This document shows, piece after piece, positions 16,881 through 27,350 of a DNA stretch of 64,000 bases. Positions within the stretch are counted from its first letter, which is position 1. Each line of letters opens with the position of its first letter. The translations under genes were made by a program, and so were the position numbers. Where the stretch lies: positions 4,836,001 through 4,900,000 of the forward strand of contig NZ_CP095078.1 of assembly GCF_022919075.1 (NCBI RefSeq), in the 5' to 3' direction. Origin of the DNA: Nocardioides sp. W7. GTDB lineage: Bacteria > Actinomycetota > Actinomycetes > Propionibacteriales > Nocardioidaceae. The notes beneath the pieces were generated by a model. That model was not told where the DNA came from. It was given only the letters and a program-made list of their open reading frames with translations, and did no database searches.

Positions 16881-18176
16881 TCACGCCTCGCCCTGCTCGT
16901 CATCAGCATCCCGGTCTCCGAGGGGATCGATGCGCTCCAACATCTCCTCTTCATCGTCGCTTCCGGTCCTGCCCAGCAGGGATCCGTCCGGATCGACGGG
17001 CCGGAACGCGGTCTCGAGCGTGTTCGAGGCGACGAAGTCGATGGCCCGCTCGGGTTCGATGTAGTGACCCTCGGTGACGGCGGTGGAGGTGTGACCCAGG
17101 TGGGCCGCCGCTGCCTCGACGCTCAATCCCCGCGCGAGGACGGTGGCCCCGGTACGCCGGTACCACCGCGGCGTGATCCCGGAGTCCGCCAGGCCGGCGA
17201 GTGTCACGAACTCGCGGAACGTGCGGCGGAAGTTGTGGAGGCTGAGCGGCGCACCACTCCGGTTGTGGAAGATGGTCCACTGCCGCTGATCGGGCTGCAG
17301 CATCTTCACGCGAACTCGGATGATGTCGGCGGCGAAGTTGGGGACAGGGAGCATCCGCACCGAGGCGTCCGTCTTCGGGTGGTCCTGGCGAAAGGACCCG
17401 TCGCCCTTGCGGTACACCACCGTGCCGCGAACGGCGATGACCATGCCCTTGCGGCCGTCGAAGACGTCACAGCCACGCAGCGCCAGGACCTCGCCCGGGC
17501 GGACCGAGGTACCCAGCATCACCTCACACGCATCACGAACCTGACCGTCCGGTTTCGGCCCCATCACTCCGGGCCCGGTTCGCCACTCCGCCGCGGCCTT
17601 CCGGATCGCCTGGACCTGCTCCAAGCTCATCGCCTGGACGCGACCCTTCGGCTTGGCGAGCGGCGAGGTCCCCTCGACGGGGTTTCGAGACAGCGCGTCC
17701 TTGCGGAGGGCGTAGCCGAAGAGCTGGTTCAGCACCGTGCGGGAGTGCTTCGCCCGCGAATAGGACACCGCGGCCTCTGCCTTCAGGAAGGTCTCGACCC
17801 GTGCTGTCGTGACCTCGGCGAGACTGAAGTGCTCGAAGTAGGGACGCACGTGCAGTCGCAGGTCGTCGCGGTAGTTGTCCTTCGTGCCCTCACCGATCGT
17901 GCGCGTCTCCAGGTCGCTCAACCACTGATCGGCCAGTGCGGTGAAGCTGCTCTCGATCCCCAGGGTGCCCCCGCTCCCGAATCCGCGGCGGCCGGCGAGG
18001 CGGCGCTTCAACTCCGCCTCGGCAAGCCGTTCGGTTCGGTCGGTCGCGCGGACCCGGCGCAGCCGGCCGTCCAGGTCTCGGTGACGGGTGGAGGCGCAGA
18101 ACCGGCCCGTGGCCAGTTTGGTGACCGTGATCGTCCCGAAGGTGCCGATGGCAGTCCGGGGGCGACCGCCCCTCAT
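16881..18176 (-). CDS. int: Tyrosine recombinase (site-specific integrase)
   Basis: The 431-residue integrase has an N-terminal arm-binding segment (FGTITVTKLATGRFCAS), a SAM-like core-binding domain (about 75-165) and a catalytic domain. Visible active-site residues are R226 in TSVRPGEV, K268 in HPKTDASVR, R340 in WYRRTGATVL, H362 in LGHTS and Y372 in EGHYIEP. The box that is normally HxxR reads RWYR (337-340), so its histidine is replaced by arginine. The ATG at 18176 overlaps the xis stop by 4 nt. An acidic tail follows the tyrosine. It presumably integrates the element at the adjacent tRNA-Ala gene. Confidence 0.9.
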   Translation of the reverse strand: MRGGRPRTAIGTFGTITVTKLATGRFCASTRHRDLDGRLRRVRATDRTERLAEAELKRRLAGRRGFGSGGTLGIESSFTALADQWLSDLETRTIGEGTKDNYRDDLRLHVRPYFEHFSLAEVTTARVETFLKAEAAVSYSRAKHSRTVLNQLFGYALRKDALSRNPVEGTSPLAKPKGRVQAMSLEQVQAIRKAAAEWRTGPGVMGPKPDGQVRDACEVMLGTSVRPGEVLALRGCDVFDGRKGMVIAVRGTVVYRKGDGSFRQDHPKTDASVRMLPVPNFAADIIRVRVKMLQPDQRQWTIFHNRSGAPLSLHNFRRTFREFVTLAGLADSGITPRWYRRTGATVLARGLSVEAAAAHLGHTSTAVTEGHYIEPERAIDFVASNTLETAFRPVDPDGSLLGRTGSDDEEEMLERIDPLGDRDADDEQGEA

Positions 18177-18412
18177 CCCCGCTCCCGGCGCGGGTGGCGG
18201 TGTGCGTCGTCGGTTTCCAGGCTCGCGAGCCAGGCCTCCACCTCGGCACGCCGGAAGCGCAGCTGACGTCCGATCCTGAACCCCCGAGGGCCACGTCCCT
18301 TGCTGCGCAGGTCGTACAGGGTCTTCACCGGCACGCTGAGCTCGTCGGCGAGCTGGGCGAGGGTGACGACTGAGGTGGTCTGGTCCGGAGCGGCGTCGCG
18401 GGAGGTCTCCAT
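18173..18412 (-). CDS. xis: Excisionase-like MerR-type helix-turn-helix protein
   Basis: The 79-residue protein from ATG 18412 contains the HTH-17/excisionase pattern: VVTLAQLADELSVPVKTLYD, then RSKGRGPRGFRIGRQLRFRRAEVEAWL split over the wing and final helix. Such proteins bend DNA and steer integrase towards excision. The frame extends upstream to 18520, but the conserved part starts after 18412 and upstream residues look non-coding. It overlaps int by 4 nt, so the two are made together. Confidence 0.88.
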   Translation of the reverse strand: METSRDAAPDQTTSVVTLAQLADELSVPVKTLYDLRSKGRGPRGFRIGRQLRFRRAEVEAWLASLETDDAHRHPRRERG

Positions 18413-18572
18413 GCCGGTGAGGTGCGCGGAGCGGGCCGCAGTCGGTCGCAACGGACCGAGATGTTGTCGCGCGGACTCGACCGGCCGAGGCGAACTGGAC
18501 AGTAAATGGACACAAGCCATGAGCTTGCCCTTTCAAACGGGCTCGCCCATGGCCTGTGACCTGCACTTTCGG

Positions 18573-18602
18573 TGGAGCTGAGGGGACTCGAACCCCTGAC
18601 CC
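18573..18602. other. attR: Inferred attachment site (right att) in the tRNA 3' half
   Basis: The integrase-xis pair sits on the 3' side of tRNA-Ala, and elements of this kind cross over within the tRNA 3' half, keeping the tRNA whole. The second copy of the core, needed to fix its limits, is outside the window, so the coordinates are only a placeholder. Confidence 0.4.
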
Positions 18603-18645
18603 TCTGCATGCCATGCAGATGCGCTACCAGCTGCGCCACAGCCCC
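18573..18645 (-). tRNA. tRNA-Ala (anticodon GGC)
   Basis: Read on the minus strand, the gene starts GGGGCTG at 18645 and its acceptor closes with CAGCTCC at 18574-18580, then the discriminator A. The anticodon stem TCTGC/GCAGA encloses a loop with GGC, reading alanine GCC codons. The T-arm AGGGG-TTCGAGT-CCCCT is perfect. CCA is not encoded. Its 3' end faces xis-int. Confidence 0.95.
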
Positions 18646-18723
18646 ATCTCGTTGCTCCCGTGGTGGCGAGCGACCTGCGGAATATTAGCCAACCCCGATC
18701 GCGGATGCGAAATCGGGGGTGCC

Positions 18724-19341
18724 TCAGCGCGGCGCGACCCGGTTGTAGGCCCGCAGCCGCAGCGGCGCGCCCGCGTCGTGCTGGTCGAGCTCGACCCATC
18801 CGCAGTTGTCGAGCCCGTGCAGGGAGCTGCGCCGGGCGGCCTGCCAGCCGAGCAGTGCCGGCACCGCGTCGCGGATCGCCGCGCCGTGCGAGACGGCCAC
18901 GGCGGTCTCCCCCGGGGCGAGGGTGACGAGCAGCTCGCCGAGCGCGGCGCTCATCCGGTCCGCGACCTCGCCCGCACGCTCGCCGCCCGGTACGACGTCG
19001 AAGTCGCCGAGCCGGAACTCCGCGAACTCCTCCGGCGCGAGAGCGGCGTACTCGTCGTGCGTGAGGCCCTGCCGCTCGGCGAGGTAGTACTCCCGCAGCC
19101 GGGCGTCGTACGTCGGGTCCAGGCCGGTCTCCTTGGCGACGTACGCCGCCGTGTCGCGCGCCCGGACGCTGTCGGAGGACCACAGGACGACCGGCGCCAG
19201 CTCCGCGATCAGCGGAGCGACCTCGGCGGCCTGGCGGCGGCCGGTGTCGTCGAGCTCGGCGTCGAGCTGGCCCTGCACCCTGCGCGCCTTGTTCCAGGCG
19301 GTCTGCCCGTGACGCAGCAGGACGAGGCGCCGGGCCGTCAC
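18724..19341 (-). CDS. Histidine phosphatase family protein (phosphoglycerate mutase-like)
   Basis: The 205-residue protein has the phosphatase RHG motif at its start (LVLLRHGQTAWN), RARDTA in the middle and VSHGAAIRD carrying the second active-site histidine. Actinobacterial relatives beside rsfS include phosphatases acting on glucosyl-3-phosphoglycerate and other sugar phosphates, but the true substrate cannot be read here. The start is the GTG at 19341, which overlaps the rsfS stop (GTGA); the longer upstream frame is inside rsfS. It is the last gene of the proA-nadD-rsfS run. Confidence 0.88.
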   Translation of the reverse strand: MTARRLVLLRHGQTAWNKARRVQGQLDAELDDTGRRQAAEVAPLIAELAPVVLWSSDSVRARDTAAYVAKETGLDPTYDARLREYYLAERQGLTHDEYAALAPEEFAEFRLGDFDVVPGGERAGEVADRMSAALGELLVTLAPGETAVAVSHGAAIRDAVPALLGWQAARRSSLHGLDNCGWVELDQHDAGAPLRLRAYNRVAPR

Positions 19342-19715
19342 CGCTCGTGGGCGACGACGTCGGCCGGCAGCGAGATGGTCGGGCAGTCGCGCCACAGCCG
19401 CTCGAGGGCGTAGAACTCGCGCTCCTCCTCGTGCTGGACGTGCACGACGATCTCGCCGTAGTCGATGAGGACCCAGCGGCCGTCACGCTCGCCCTCGCGG
19501 CGGATCGGCTTCGCGCCGATCTCGCGGAGCTTGTCCTCGACCGCGTCGACGATCGCCTTGACCTGCCGGTCGTTGCTGGCCGAGGCGAGCAGGAAGGCGT
19601 CGGTGATGGCCAGCTGCTCGCTGACGTCGAACGCGACGATCTTGGTGGCGAGCTTGTCGGAGGCGGCGCGCGCGGCCGCGGTCACCAGCTCCTGGGCGTG
19701 CTCGGTGGCAGTCAT
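19338..19715 (-). CDS. rsfS: Ribosomal silencing factor RsfS
   Basis: The 125-residue product is the RsfS/Iojap protein, which binds ribosomal protein uL14 and blocks subunit joining when nutrients are scarce. Conserved parts are KIVAFDVSEQLAITDAFLLASA (here read in pieces around residues 25-47), SNDRQVKAIVDAVEDKL and GRWVLIDYGEIVVHVQ. The ATG at 19715 has an AGGGA upstream; an 18-residue extension is unlikely. The nadD-rsfS-phosphatase order is classical in actinobacteria. Confidence 0.95.
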   Translation of the reverse strand: MTATEHAQELVTAAARAASDKLATKIVAFDVSEQLAITDAFLLASASNDRQVKAIVDAVEDKLREIGAKPIRREGERDGRWVLIDYGEIVVHVQHEEEREFYALERLWRDCPTISLPADVVAHER

Positions 19716-19785
19716 GCGGGGTCCCTGCGGAATCGCGGGACGGAGGAGCGAAGCGGGGGAATCCCGCAATTTCGTGGGGTGCTCA

Positions 19786-20385
19786 CTAAGAGTCCTTCGG
19801 ATAGAGGTGGTGCTTGTTGACGTACTGGACGACGCCGTCGGGGACGAGGTACCAGACCGGCTCGCCGCGCTGGCTGCGCGCCCGGCAGTCGGTCGACGAG
19901 ATCGCCAGGGCGGGGATCTCGACCACCGTCACCCGGTTGGCCGGGAGGGCCGAGAGCATCGCGTCGTCCATGGTGTACCCGGGCCGGGTGCACCCCACGA
20001 ACTGGGCGAGCTCGAAGAGCTCGTCGGGGTTGCGCCAGGTGAAGATCTCGGTGAGCGCGTCGGCGCCGGTGATGAAGTAGAGCTCCGCGTCCGGCATCGC
20101 GGCCTTCAGGTCGCGCAGCGTGTCGCGGGTGTACGTCGGACCGTCGCGGTCGATGTCGACGCGCGAGACCGTGAACCGCGGGTTGGCGGCGGTCGCGATG
20201 ACCGTCATCAGGTAGCGGTGCTCGGCCGGCGAGACGTGCCGGTCCGACTTCTGCCACGGGTCGCCCGTGGGGACGAACACCACCTCGTCGAGGTCGAACC
20301 AGGACTGGACCTCGGAGGCGGCCACCAGGTGGCCGTGGTGGATGGGGTCGAAGGTGCCGCCCATGACCCCGACGCGGCGGGGCAC
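19786..20385 (-). CDS. nadD: Nicotinate-nucleotide adenylyltransferase NadD
   Basis: NadD adenylates nicotinic acid mononucleotide in NAD synthesis. The nucleotidyl-transferase motif GGTFDPIHHGH lies at residues 9-19, the ISSTDCR motif at 162-168, and the substrate-loop segment TWRNPDEL at 116-123. At 199 residues the length is normal. It starts with GTG 16 nt after a small membrane gene, and precedes rsfS by 70 nt. Confidence 0.96.
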   Translation of the reverse strand: MPRRVGVMGGTFDPIHHGHLVAASEVQSWFDLDEVVFVPTGDPWQKSDRHVSPAEHRYLMTVIATAANPRFTVSRVDIDRDGPTYTRDTLRDLKAAMPDAELYFITGADALTEIFTWRNPDELFELAQFVGCTRPGYTMDDAMLSALPANRVTVVEIPALAISSTDCRARSQRGEPVWYLVPDGVVQYVNKHHLYPKDS

Positions 20386-20401
20386 GGGGGCGGCGGCGAC
20401 C

Positions 20402-20560
20402 TCAGCTGTGCTCGCGGCCCGCTCCGAATGCGATCAGGGCGAAGACCAGGGCGAACAGGATCCCGAGCGTGAGCGCGCCGATGCCCCAGGCCAGGAGCTG
20501 GTTGACCTCGTGGTGGGTCTCCTCGGCGGCGAGCACGGCGGTCGTGAGAGTGCTGAGCAT
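20402..20560 (-). CDS. 52-residue single-pass membrane protein between proA and nadD
   Basis: From ATG 20560 the frame encodes 52 residues: an N-terminal segment with ETHHEVNQLLAWG, then one strongly hydrophobic helix (about 26-45, IGALTLGILFALVFALIAFG) and a short polar end, GREHS. It lies 29 nt after the proA stop and 16 nt before the nadD start, all on one strand, so it is probably cotranscribed. The ribosome site is weak. I cannot assign a function; the position in an otherwise tight operon supports it as real. Confidence 0.7.
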   Translation of the reverse strand: MLSTLTTAVLAAEETHHEVNQLLAWGIGALTLGILFALVFALIAFGAGREHS

Positions 20561-20589
20561 GGGCTGAGCCTACCGTCCGCCTCGGACGG

Positions 20590-21849
20590 TCAGCGCACCT
20601 GCCCGTCCCCGGTCACGACGTACTTGGTCGAGGTCATCTCCGGCAGTCCCATCGGGCCGCGCGCGTGCAGCTTCTGGGTGCTGATGCCGATCTCCGCGCC
20701 GAAGCCGAACTCGCCCCCGTCGGTGAACCGGGTCGAGGCGTTGACCAGCACCGCCGCGGAGTCGACGGCGGCCGTGAAGCGCCGGGCCGCGCGCTGGTCC
20801 TCGGTCACGATCGCCTCGGTGTGCTGGCTCGAGAAGCGCCGGATGTGCTCGATCGCGGCGTCCACCGAGGCGACGACGGCCGCGGAGATGTCGAGCGAGA
20901 GGTACTCCGTCGCGTAGTCGTCCTCGGTCGCCGGCACGACCCCGTCGTACGACGCGAATGCCTCGTCGCCGTGGATCGTCACGCCGGCCTCCTGGAGGGC
21001 CGCGACGACCCGCGGGAGGAACGCGCCGGCGATGTCGGCGTGCACGAGCAGCGACTCGGCGGCGTTGCAGACGCTGGTGCGGTGGGTCTTGGCGTTCAGG
21101 ACGATCGCGAGCGCCTTGTCGAGATCAGCCGCCGCGTCGACGTACACGTGGCAGTTGCCGACCCCGGTCTCGATCACCGGCACCGTCGACTCCTCGACCA
21201 CGCTGCGGATCAGGCCCGCTCCCCCGCGCGGGATCAGCACGTCGACGTGCCCGCGCGCCCGCATCAGCTCCTTGACGCTGTCGTGGGTGTCGCCGGGGAC
21301 CAGCTGCACCACGTCGGCCTCCAGACCGGCCGCCGCCACGGCGTCGCGGAGTACGGCGACGATCGCGGCGTTGCTGGACCGGGCGCTGGAGCTGCCGCGC
21401 AGCAGCACCGCGTTGCCGGACTTCAGGCAGATGCCCGCGGCGTCGGCCGTGACGTTGGGCCGGGCCTCGTAGATCATCCCGACGACCCCGAACGGCACCC
21501 GCACCTGGCGCAGCTCCAGGCCGTTGGCCAGGGTGCTGCCCCGGACCACCTCGCCGACCGGATCGGGCAGGCCGGCGACGTCGCGCAGCCCCTGGGCCAT
21601 GCCCTCGAGTCGCTCGGGCGTGAGCCGCAGCCGGTCGACGATGTTGGGCGGCGTGCCGCCGGACTCGGCCCGCTCGACGTCCTCGGCGTTGGCCGCCAGC
21701 AGCTCGGCGGACCGGGCCAGCAGCGCCTCGGCCATGCCGTGCAGGGCTGTGTCCTTCTGGGCGCGGGTCGCCAGGGCGAGGCCGTGGCTGGCGGCGCGGG
21801 CGCGGGCCGCGACCTGGAGGACGTCGTGCTGGGGGTCGTGCGAGGTCAT
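20590..21849 (-). CDS. proA: Gamma-glutamyl phosphate reductase ProA
   Basis: ProA makes glutamate-5-semialdehyde from gamma-glutamyl phosphate with NADPH in proline synthesis. It is an aldehyde-dehydrogenase-fold protein of 419 residues, the usual length. Diagnostic parts are GMIYEARPNVTADA (124-137), LLRGSSSARSSN (149-160), and the catalytic Cys261 in TSVCNAAESLL. The partner kinase gene proB is not in this window. Confidence 0.96.
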   Translation of the reverse strand: MTSHDPQHDVLQVAARARAASHGLALATRAQKDTALHGMAEALLARSAELLAANAEDVERAESGGTPPNIVDRLRLTPERLEGMAQGLRDVAGLPDPVGEVVRGSTLANGLELRQVRVPFGVVGMIYEARPNVTADAAGICLKSGNAVLLRGSSSARSSNAAIVAVLRDAVAAAGLEADVVQLVPGDTHDSVKELMRARGHVDVLIPRGGAGLIRSVVEESTVPVIETGVGNCHVYVDAAADLDKALAIVLNAKTHRTSVCNAAESLLVHADIAGAFLPRVVAALQEAGVTIHGDEAFASYDGVVPATEDDYATEYLSLDISAAVVASVDAAIEHIRRFSSQHTEAIVTEDQRAARRFTAAVDSAAVLVNASTRFTDGGEFGFGAEIGISTQKLHARGPMGLPEMTSTKYVVTGDGQVR

Positions 21850-21874
21850 GCCTCCAGCGTAGTGAAGCGCAAGT

Positions 21875-21904
21875 CCCGCCTGCCGTCCGGGGACGACAGG
21901 CGGG
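21875..21904 (-). terminator. Strong hairpin between etfA and proA (possible terminator)
   Basis: CCCGCCTG at 21875-21882 pairs with CAGGCGGG at 21897-21904. After one mismatch the stem continues 5 more bp around a 2-nt loop. There is no clear T-run on the minus strand, so an intrinsic terminator for the etf transcript is only probable. Confidence 0.45.
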
Positions 21905-21934
21905 CCTGGGGATGCGGGGTGGACGCGCTGGTCA

Positions 21935-22019
21935 CGTCAGCGGGTCTCGACACGCGGGTCACGGCTTCGCAAGCTCAGCCGTGCCGCTCGCTCGACCACC
22001 ATCGACGAGTCCGCTGACG
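21935..22019. repeat. Palindromic intergenic repeat after etfA
   Basis: Nine-nt arms CGTCAGCGG and CCGCTGACG bound an 85-nt unit whose inside reads GGTCTCGACACGCGGGTC through to GCTCGCTCGACC. This resembles the GGTCTCGATACGC...CTCGACC repeats at 43097-43255, so both seem members of one dispersed family. It ends 8 nt before the etfA stop codon. Confidence 0.6.
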
Positions 22020-22027
22020 CGTCCTCG

Positions 22028-22981
22028 TCAGCCCTTGCGCTTGTTGATCTCCTCGGTGGCGGCCGGGAGGACCGCGTGCAGGTCACCGACGACGCCGAAG
22101 TCGACGAGCTCGAACATCGGCGCCTCCTCGTCCTTGTTGACCGCGACGATGGTCTTCGAGGTCTGCATGCCCGCGCGGTGCTGGATCGCACCCGAGATGC
22201 CGTTGGCGACGTAGAGCTGCGGCGAGACCACCTTGCCGGTCTGGCCGACCTGGAAGCTGTGCGGCATCCAGCCCGAGTCGACGGCGGCACGCGAGGCACC
22301 GACCGCGGCGCCCAGCGCGTCGGCCAGGCCCTCGATCGGCTCGAAGTTGCCGCCGGTGCCCCGACCGCCGGAGACCACGATCGCGGCCTCGGTCAGCTCG
22401 GGACGACCGGTCGCCTTGCGCGGCTGCTGGGCCACGATCTGCGCGGTCTTCGCACCGTCGGAGATGGTCGCTGCGAACTCCTCGACGGTGCCCGCGGCGC
22501 CCACCTCCTCCACCGGGGCGGAGTTCGGCTTGACCGTGATCAGCGGCGTGCCCTTGGTGACCTTGCCGGTCACCGTGTAGTTGCCGGCGAACACGCTCTG
22601 CGTGACCAGGCCGCTCGCGTCGATGTCGACGGCGTCGGTGATCAGGCCGGAGGACACCTTGATCGCCAGGCGGGCGGCGACCTCCTTGCCCTCGTAGCCG
22701 GAGACGAAGAGCACGGCGGCCGGCGACGTCTTCTCGACCAGCTGCTGCAGGGCCTCGGCCTTGGGGGCCACCAGGTAGCCCTTGATCTGCGCGTCGTCGA
22801 CGACGTAGACCTTCTCGGCACCGAACTGGCCGAGCTTGGCCGCGACCTCGGCACCCTTGTCGGGAGAGCCGAAGAACACCGCGGACGCCTCGCCGAGACG
22901 GCGGGCCAGGGTGAGCAGCTCGTAGGTGGGCTTGCGGATCGCGCCGTCGACGTGGTCGACGACCACCAGAACTTCAGACAT
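22028..22981 (-). CDS. etfA: Electron transfer flavoprotein alpha subunit
   Basis: EtfA carries the FAD that passes electrons from acyl-CoA dehydrogenases to the respiratory chain. In this 317-residue protein the C-terminal FAD domain shows SGGRGTGG (204-211), SFQVGQTGKVVSP (242-254) and GISGAIQHRAGM (261-272). The N-terminal domain matches the alpha/beta fold shared with EtfB. It lies 14 nt after etfB in the same direction. Confidence 0.96.
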   Translation of the reverse strand: MSEVLVVVDHVDGAIRKPTYELLTLARRLGEASAVFFGSPDKGAEVAAKLGQFGAEKVYVVDDAQIKGYLVAPKAEALQQLVEKTSPAAVLFVSGYEGKEVAARLAIKVSSGLITDAVDIDASGLVTQSVFAGNYTVTGKVTKGTPLITVKPNSAPVEEVGAAGTVEEFAATISDGAKTAQIVAQQPRKATGRPELTEAAIVVSGGRGTGGNFEPIEGLADALGAAVGASRAAVDSGWMPHSFQVGQTGKVVSPQLYVANGISGAIQHRAGMQTSKTIVAVNKDEEAPMFELVDFGVVGDLHAVLPAATEEINKRKG

Positions 22982-22995
22982 GTCTCTCCCCGACC

Positions 22996-23793
22996 TCAGA
23001 TGAACTTCTTCGACACGAGGAAGTCGACCAGGGCCGTGGCGCCCGACCCGTCCTCGTCCTTGACGATCTCGCCGGCCGTGCGCGGCGGGCGGGCCGAGGT
23101 CTCCTCGACCGCGGTCCAGGCCGCGTCCAGGCCGACCTCGCCGGCGTCGACGCCGATGTCGGACAGGGACCAGGTCTCCAGCGGCTTCTTCTTCGCCGCC
23201 ATGATCCCCTTGAACGACGGGTAGCGAGCCTCGCCGGTCTGGTCGGTCACGGAGAGGACCAGCGGCAGGGTGCCGCCGATGACCTCGGTCGCGGTGTCGG
23301 AGTCACGCTTCACGCGGACCTGGTCGCCCTGGGTCTCGACGACCGAGGCGTAGGTGACCTGCGGAAGGCCGAGCCGCTCGGCGAGCATCGCCGGCAGCAC
23401 ACCGCCCGAGGCATCCGTCGAGGCCATGCCGCACATGACCAGGTCGACCTTCTTCTCCGCACCGGCCTTCTCGACGGCCTTGGCCAGCACCAGCGAGGTG
23501 CCGACGTAGTCGGAGCCCGCGATCGCGTCGTCGATCACGTGGATGCCCTGGTCGGCACCCATCTGGAGTGCCTTGCGCACCGCGTCGAGACCCTTCTCCG
23601 GCCCCACGCAGAGCGCGGTCACGGTGGTGTCGTCGCCGGCCTTCTCCTTCAGCTGGAGCGCCTGCTCCACGGCGTATTCGTCGAGCTCGGACAGCAGCCC
23701 GTCGACACCTACTCGGTCAACGGTGTTGTCCGACTCGAACTGCCGGTCGGCAGTGGCGTCGGGCACGTACTTCACACAGACAACAATGTTCAT
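22996..23793 (-). CDS. etfB: Electron transfer flavoprotein beta subunit
   Basis: The 265-residue partner of EtfA, which binds AMP and contacts dehydrogenases. Typical segments are the start MNIVVCVKYVPD, LSELDEYAVEQALQLKE, the TALCVGP strand, and VKRDSDTATEVIGGTLPLVLSV, which includes the recognition-loop region. etfB precedes etfA, the usual order in actinobacteria. An enoyl-CoA hydratase gene further upstream on the same strand fits a fatty-acid oxidation setting. Confidence 0.96.
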   Translation of the reverse strand: MNIVVCVKYVPDATADRQFESDNTVDRVGVDGLLSELDEYAVEQALQLKEKAGDDTTVTALCVGPEKGLDAVRKALQMGADQGIHVIDDAIAGSDYVGTSLVLAKAVEKAGAEKKVDLVMCGMASTDASGGVLPAMLAERLGLPQVTYASVVETQGDQVRVKRDSDTATEVIGGTLPLVLSVTDQTGEARYPSFKGIMAAKKKPLETWSLSDIGVDAGEVGLDAAWTAVEETSARPPRTAGEIVKDEDGSGATALVDFLVSKKFI

Positions 23794-23952
23794 GGCGATG
23801 GCCGCGAAGGCCCCTCCTGTGCACTCGAATGTGTCCGTGAGGCTACCGGTCGGTCACCGGACCTGTAACCGCGCCGAATGGTCGGATACCTCACAGTTGA
23901 ACTCTCGCGACGGGCCGCGTGACGCGACCGACCGCGGTCGGATCTCAGCAGG

Positions 23953-24279
23953 TCAGGGCCGGATCAGGCGCTCCAGGAGCCGACCGATCACCAGCCACAC
24001 GATGGCGGCGAGGCCCCAGTTGACCAGAGCGTTGGCCGCCTCCGTGTCGAAGGTCATCACCCCGTCCTGCCGGTCGAAGACCCCGAGGTCGAGGCTGTCG
24101 GCCAGGTCGAGGACGAACGTCACGAGCCCGTTCGACTCGTTGGTCTGGTCGATCGCCACCAGCAGCGCCCCCACGGCCAGCACCAGCGCGATCAGGGCCG
24201 CGACCGTCCAGACCGCCTGGGCGGCACGTACCCGCACGCGCGCCGACCCGGACACCGCCGTCTTGCTCTCTCTTGCCAC
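23953..24279 (-). CDS. Small two-helix membrane protein
   Basis: From GTG 24279 the product has 108 residues. A basic start precedes a membrane helix (about 22-43, WTVAALIALVLAVGALLVAI), a polar central region with FVLDLADSLDLGVFDRQDG, and a second helix near the end, NWGLAAIVWLVIGRLL. The frame could extend to a TTG at 24312, which I consider unlikely. It follows the enoyl-CoA hydratase gene by 36 nt. Small proteins of this shape are common in actinobacteria and uncharacterised. Confidence 0.7.
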   Translation of the reverse strand: MARESKTAVSGSARVRVRAAQAVWTVAALIALVLAVGALLVAIDQTNESNGLVTFVLDLADSLDLGVFDRQDGVMTFDTEAANALVNWGLAAIVWLVIGRLLERLIRP

Positions 24280-24315
24280 GTCGGGAGGATGGCACAGCGG
24301 TGGTCGGCCCAAACC

Positions 24316-25095
24316 TCAGCGGCCGGTGAAGGTCGCCTTGCCGGGGCCGTTCGCGACGAAGGAGCTCATCCCCGCCGCGCGGTCCTCGGTGGCGAAGAGC
24401 GCCGCGAACTGCTGGCGCTCGATCTCCAGCCCCGTCTCCAGGTCCGTCTCGAGGCCCCGGTCGATGCTCTCCTTGGCCGCACGCAGGGCCAGGGCCGCTC
24501 CCCCGCTGAACTGTGCGGCCCAGGCCACGGCCTCGGCGTACACGTCTTCGGCCGGCACCACCTTGTCGGCCAGCCCGATCGCCAGGGCCTCGTCGGCCTT
24601 GACGAAGCGGCCCGTGAAGATCAGGTCCTTGGCCTTCGCGGGGCCGATCAGGCGGGCCAGCCGCTGGGTGCCACCGGCGCCGGGAATGATGCCGAGCAGC
24701 ACCTCGGGCTGGCCGAAGACGGCGTTCTCGGCGGCGAAGCGCACGTCGGCGGCGAGCGCGAGCTCGCAGCCGCCACCCAGCGCGTAGCCGGTCACGGCCG
24801 CGACCACCGGCTTCGGGATCCGGGCGATCGCGGTGACCGCGCCCTGCAGCGGGCCGGAGCGCTTGACCATGTCCGCGTAGGACATGTCCGCCATCTCCTT
24901 GACGTCGTTGCCGGCCGCGAAGACCCGCTCCCCGCCGTACACCACGACGGCCCGGACGTCGTCGCGCTCCGTCGCCTCGGCGGCCGCGGCTCGCAGCTCG
25001 TCCTGCACCTGGAGGCTGATGGCGTTCATCTTCGGCCGGTCCAACCGGATCGTGCCGACGCCGTCCGCGACCTCGAGCCTGACGTGCTCACCCAT
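24316..25095 (-). CDS. Enoyl-CoA hydratase/isomerase family protein
   Basis: The 259-residue crotonase-fold protein has FAAGNDVKEMADM (oxyanion-hole strand and loop), ALGGGCELALAADVRFA, and FGQPEVLLGIIPGAGGTQRL holding the usual catalytic glutamate position. Family members hydrate enoyl-CoA in beta-oxidation; the exact chain-length preference is not readable. I chose ATG 25095 with a GAGG upstream because conserved sequence starts there; the longer frame overlaps the glgX start region. The gene is divergent from glgX with about 80 nt between them. Confidence 0.93.
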   Translation of the reverse strand: MGEHVRLEVADGVGTIRLDRPKMNAISLQVQDELRAAAAEATERDDVRAVVVYGGERVFAAGNDVKEMADMSYADMVKRSGPLQGAVTAIARIPKPVVAAVTGYALGGGCELALAADVRFAAENAVFGQPEVLLGIIPGAGGTQRLARLIGPAKAKDLIFTGRFVKADEALAIGLADKVVPAEDVYAEAVAWAAQFSGGAALALRAAKESIDRGLETDLETGLEIERQQFAALFATEDRAAGMSSFVANGPGKATFTGR

Positions 25096-25174
25096 CTGCT
25101 GTGCCTCTTCTCGACGACGGTGCGGCGACCGTACGTCGACGCTGCTGCTCGGCACTCTGCCAGCATCGGCGACA

Positions 25175-27349
<2,175 letters not shown>

Positions 27350-27350
27350 C

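Larger units (their letters stand above)
1..18572. mobile_element. Right-hand part of an integrative conjugative element next to tRNA-Ala
   Basis: From the left edge the window carries conjugation genes (SCO6880-type, VirB4-like ATPase, coupling protein), an ArdC-like protein, SSB, several unknown genes typical of actinobacterial elements, and a xis-int pair ending about 160 nt from a tRNA-Ala gene. That order, with a tyrosine recombinase beside a tRNA 3' end, is the usual layout of an element integrated into a tRNA gene. Beyond the tRNA the genes become conserved chromosome (rsfS, nadD, proA). The relaxase, most mating-pair genes and the distal att site are not in the window, so the left limit and mobility are unknown. 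Cargo includes an IS110 element and a Qat defence operon. Confidence 0.85.

Noticed and set aside
16548..17077. Small plus-strand frames in the gap before int
   Set aside because: They overlap the integrase end on the opposite strand and lack start signals.
18533..19486. 317-codon minus-strand frame over the histidine phosphatase and tRNA
   Set aside because: It runs through the tRNA gene and is out of frame with both recognised proteins.
24280..24312. TTG start for the small two-helix membrane protein
   Set aside because: No ribosome site, and the GTG at 24279 gives a normal basic N-terminus.
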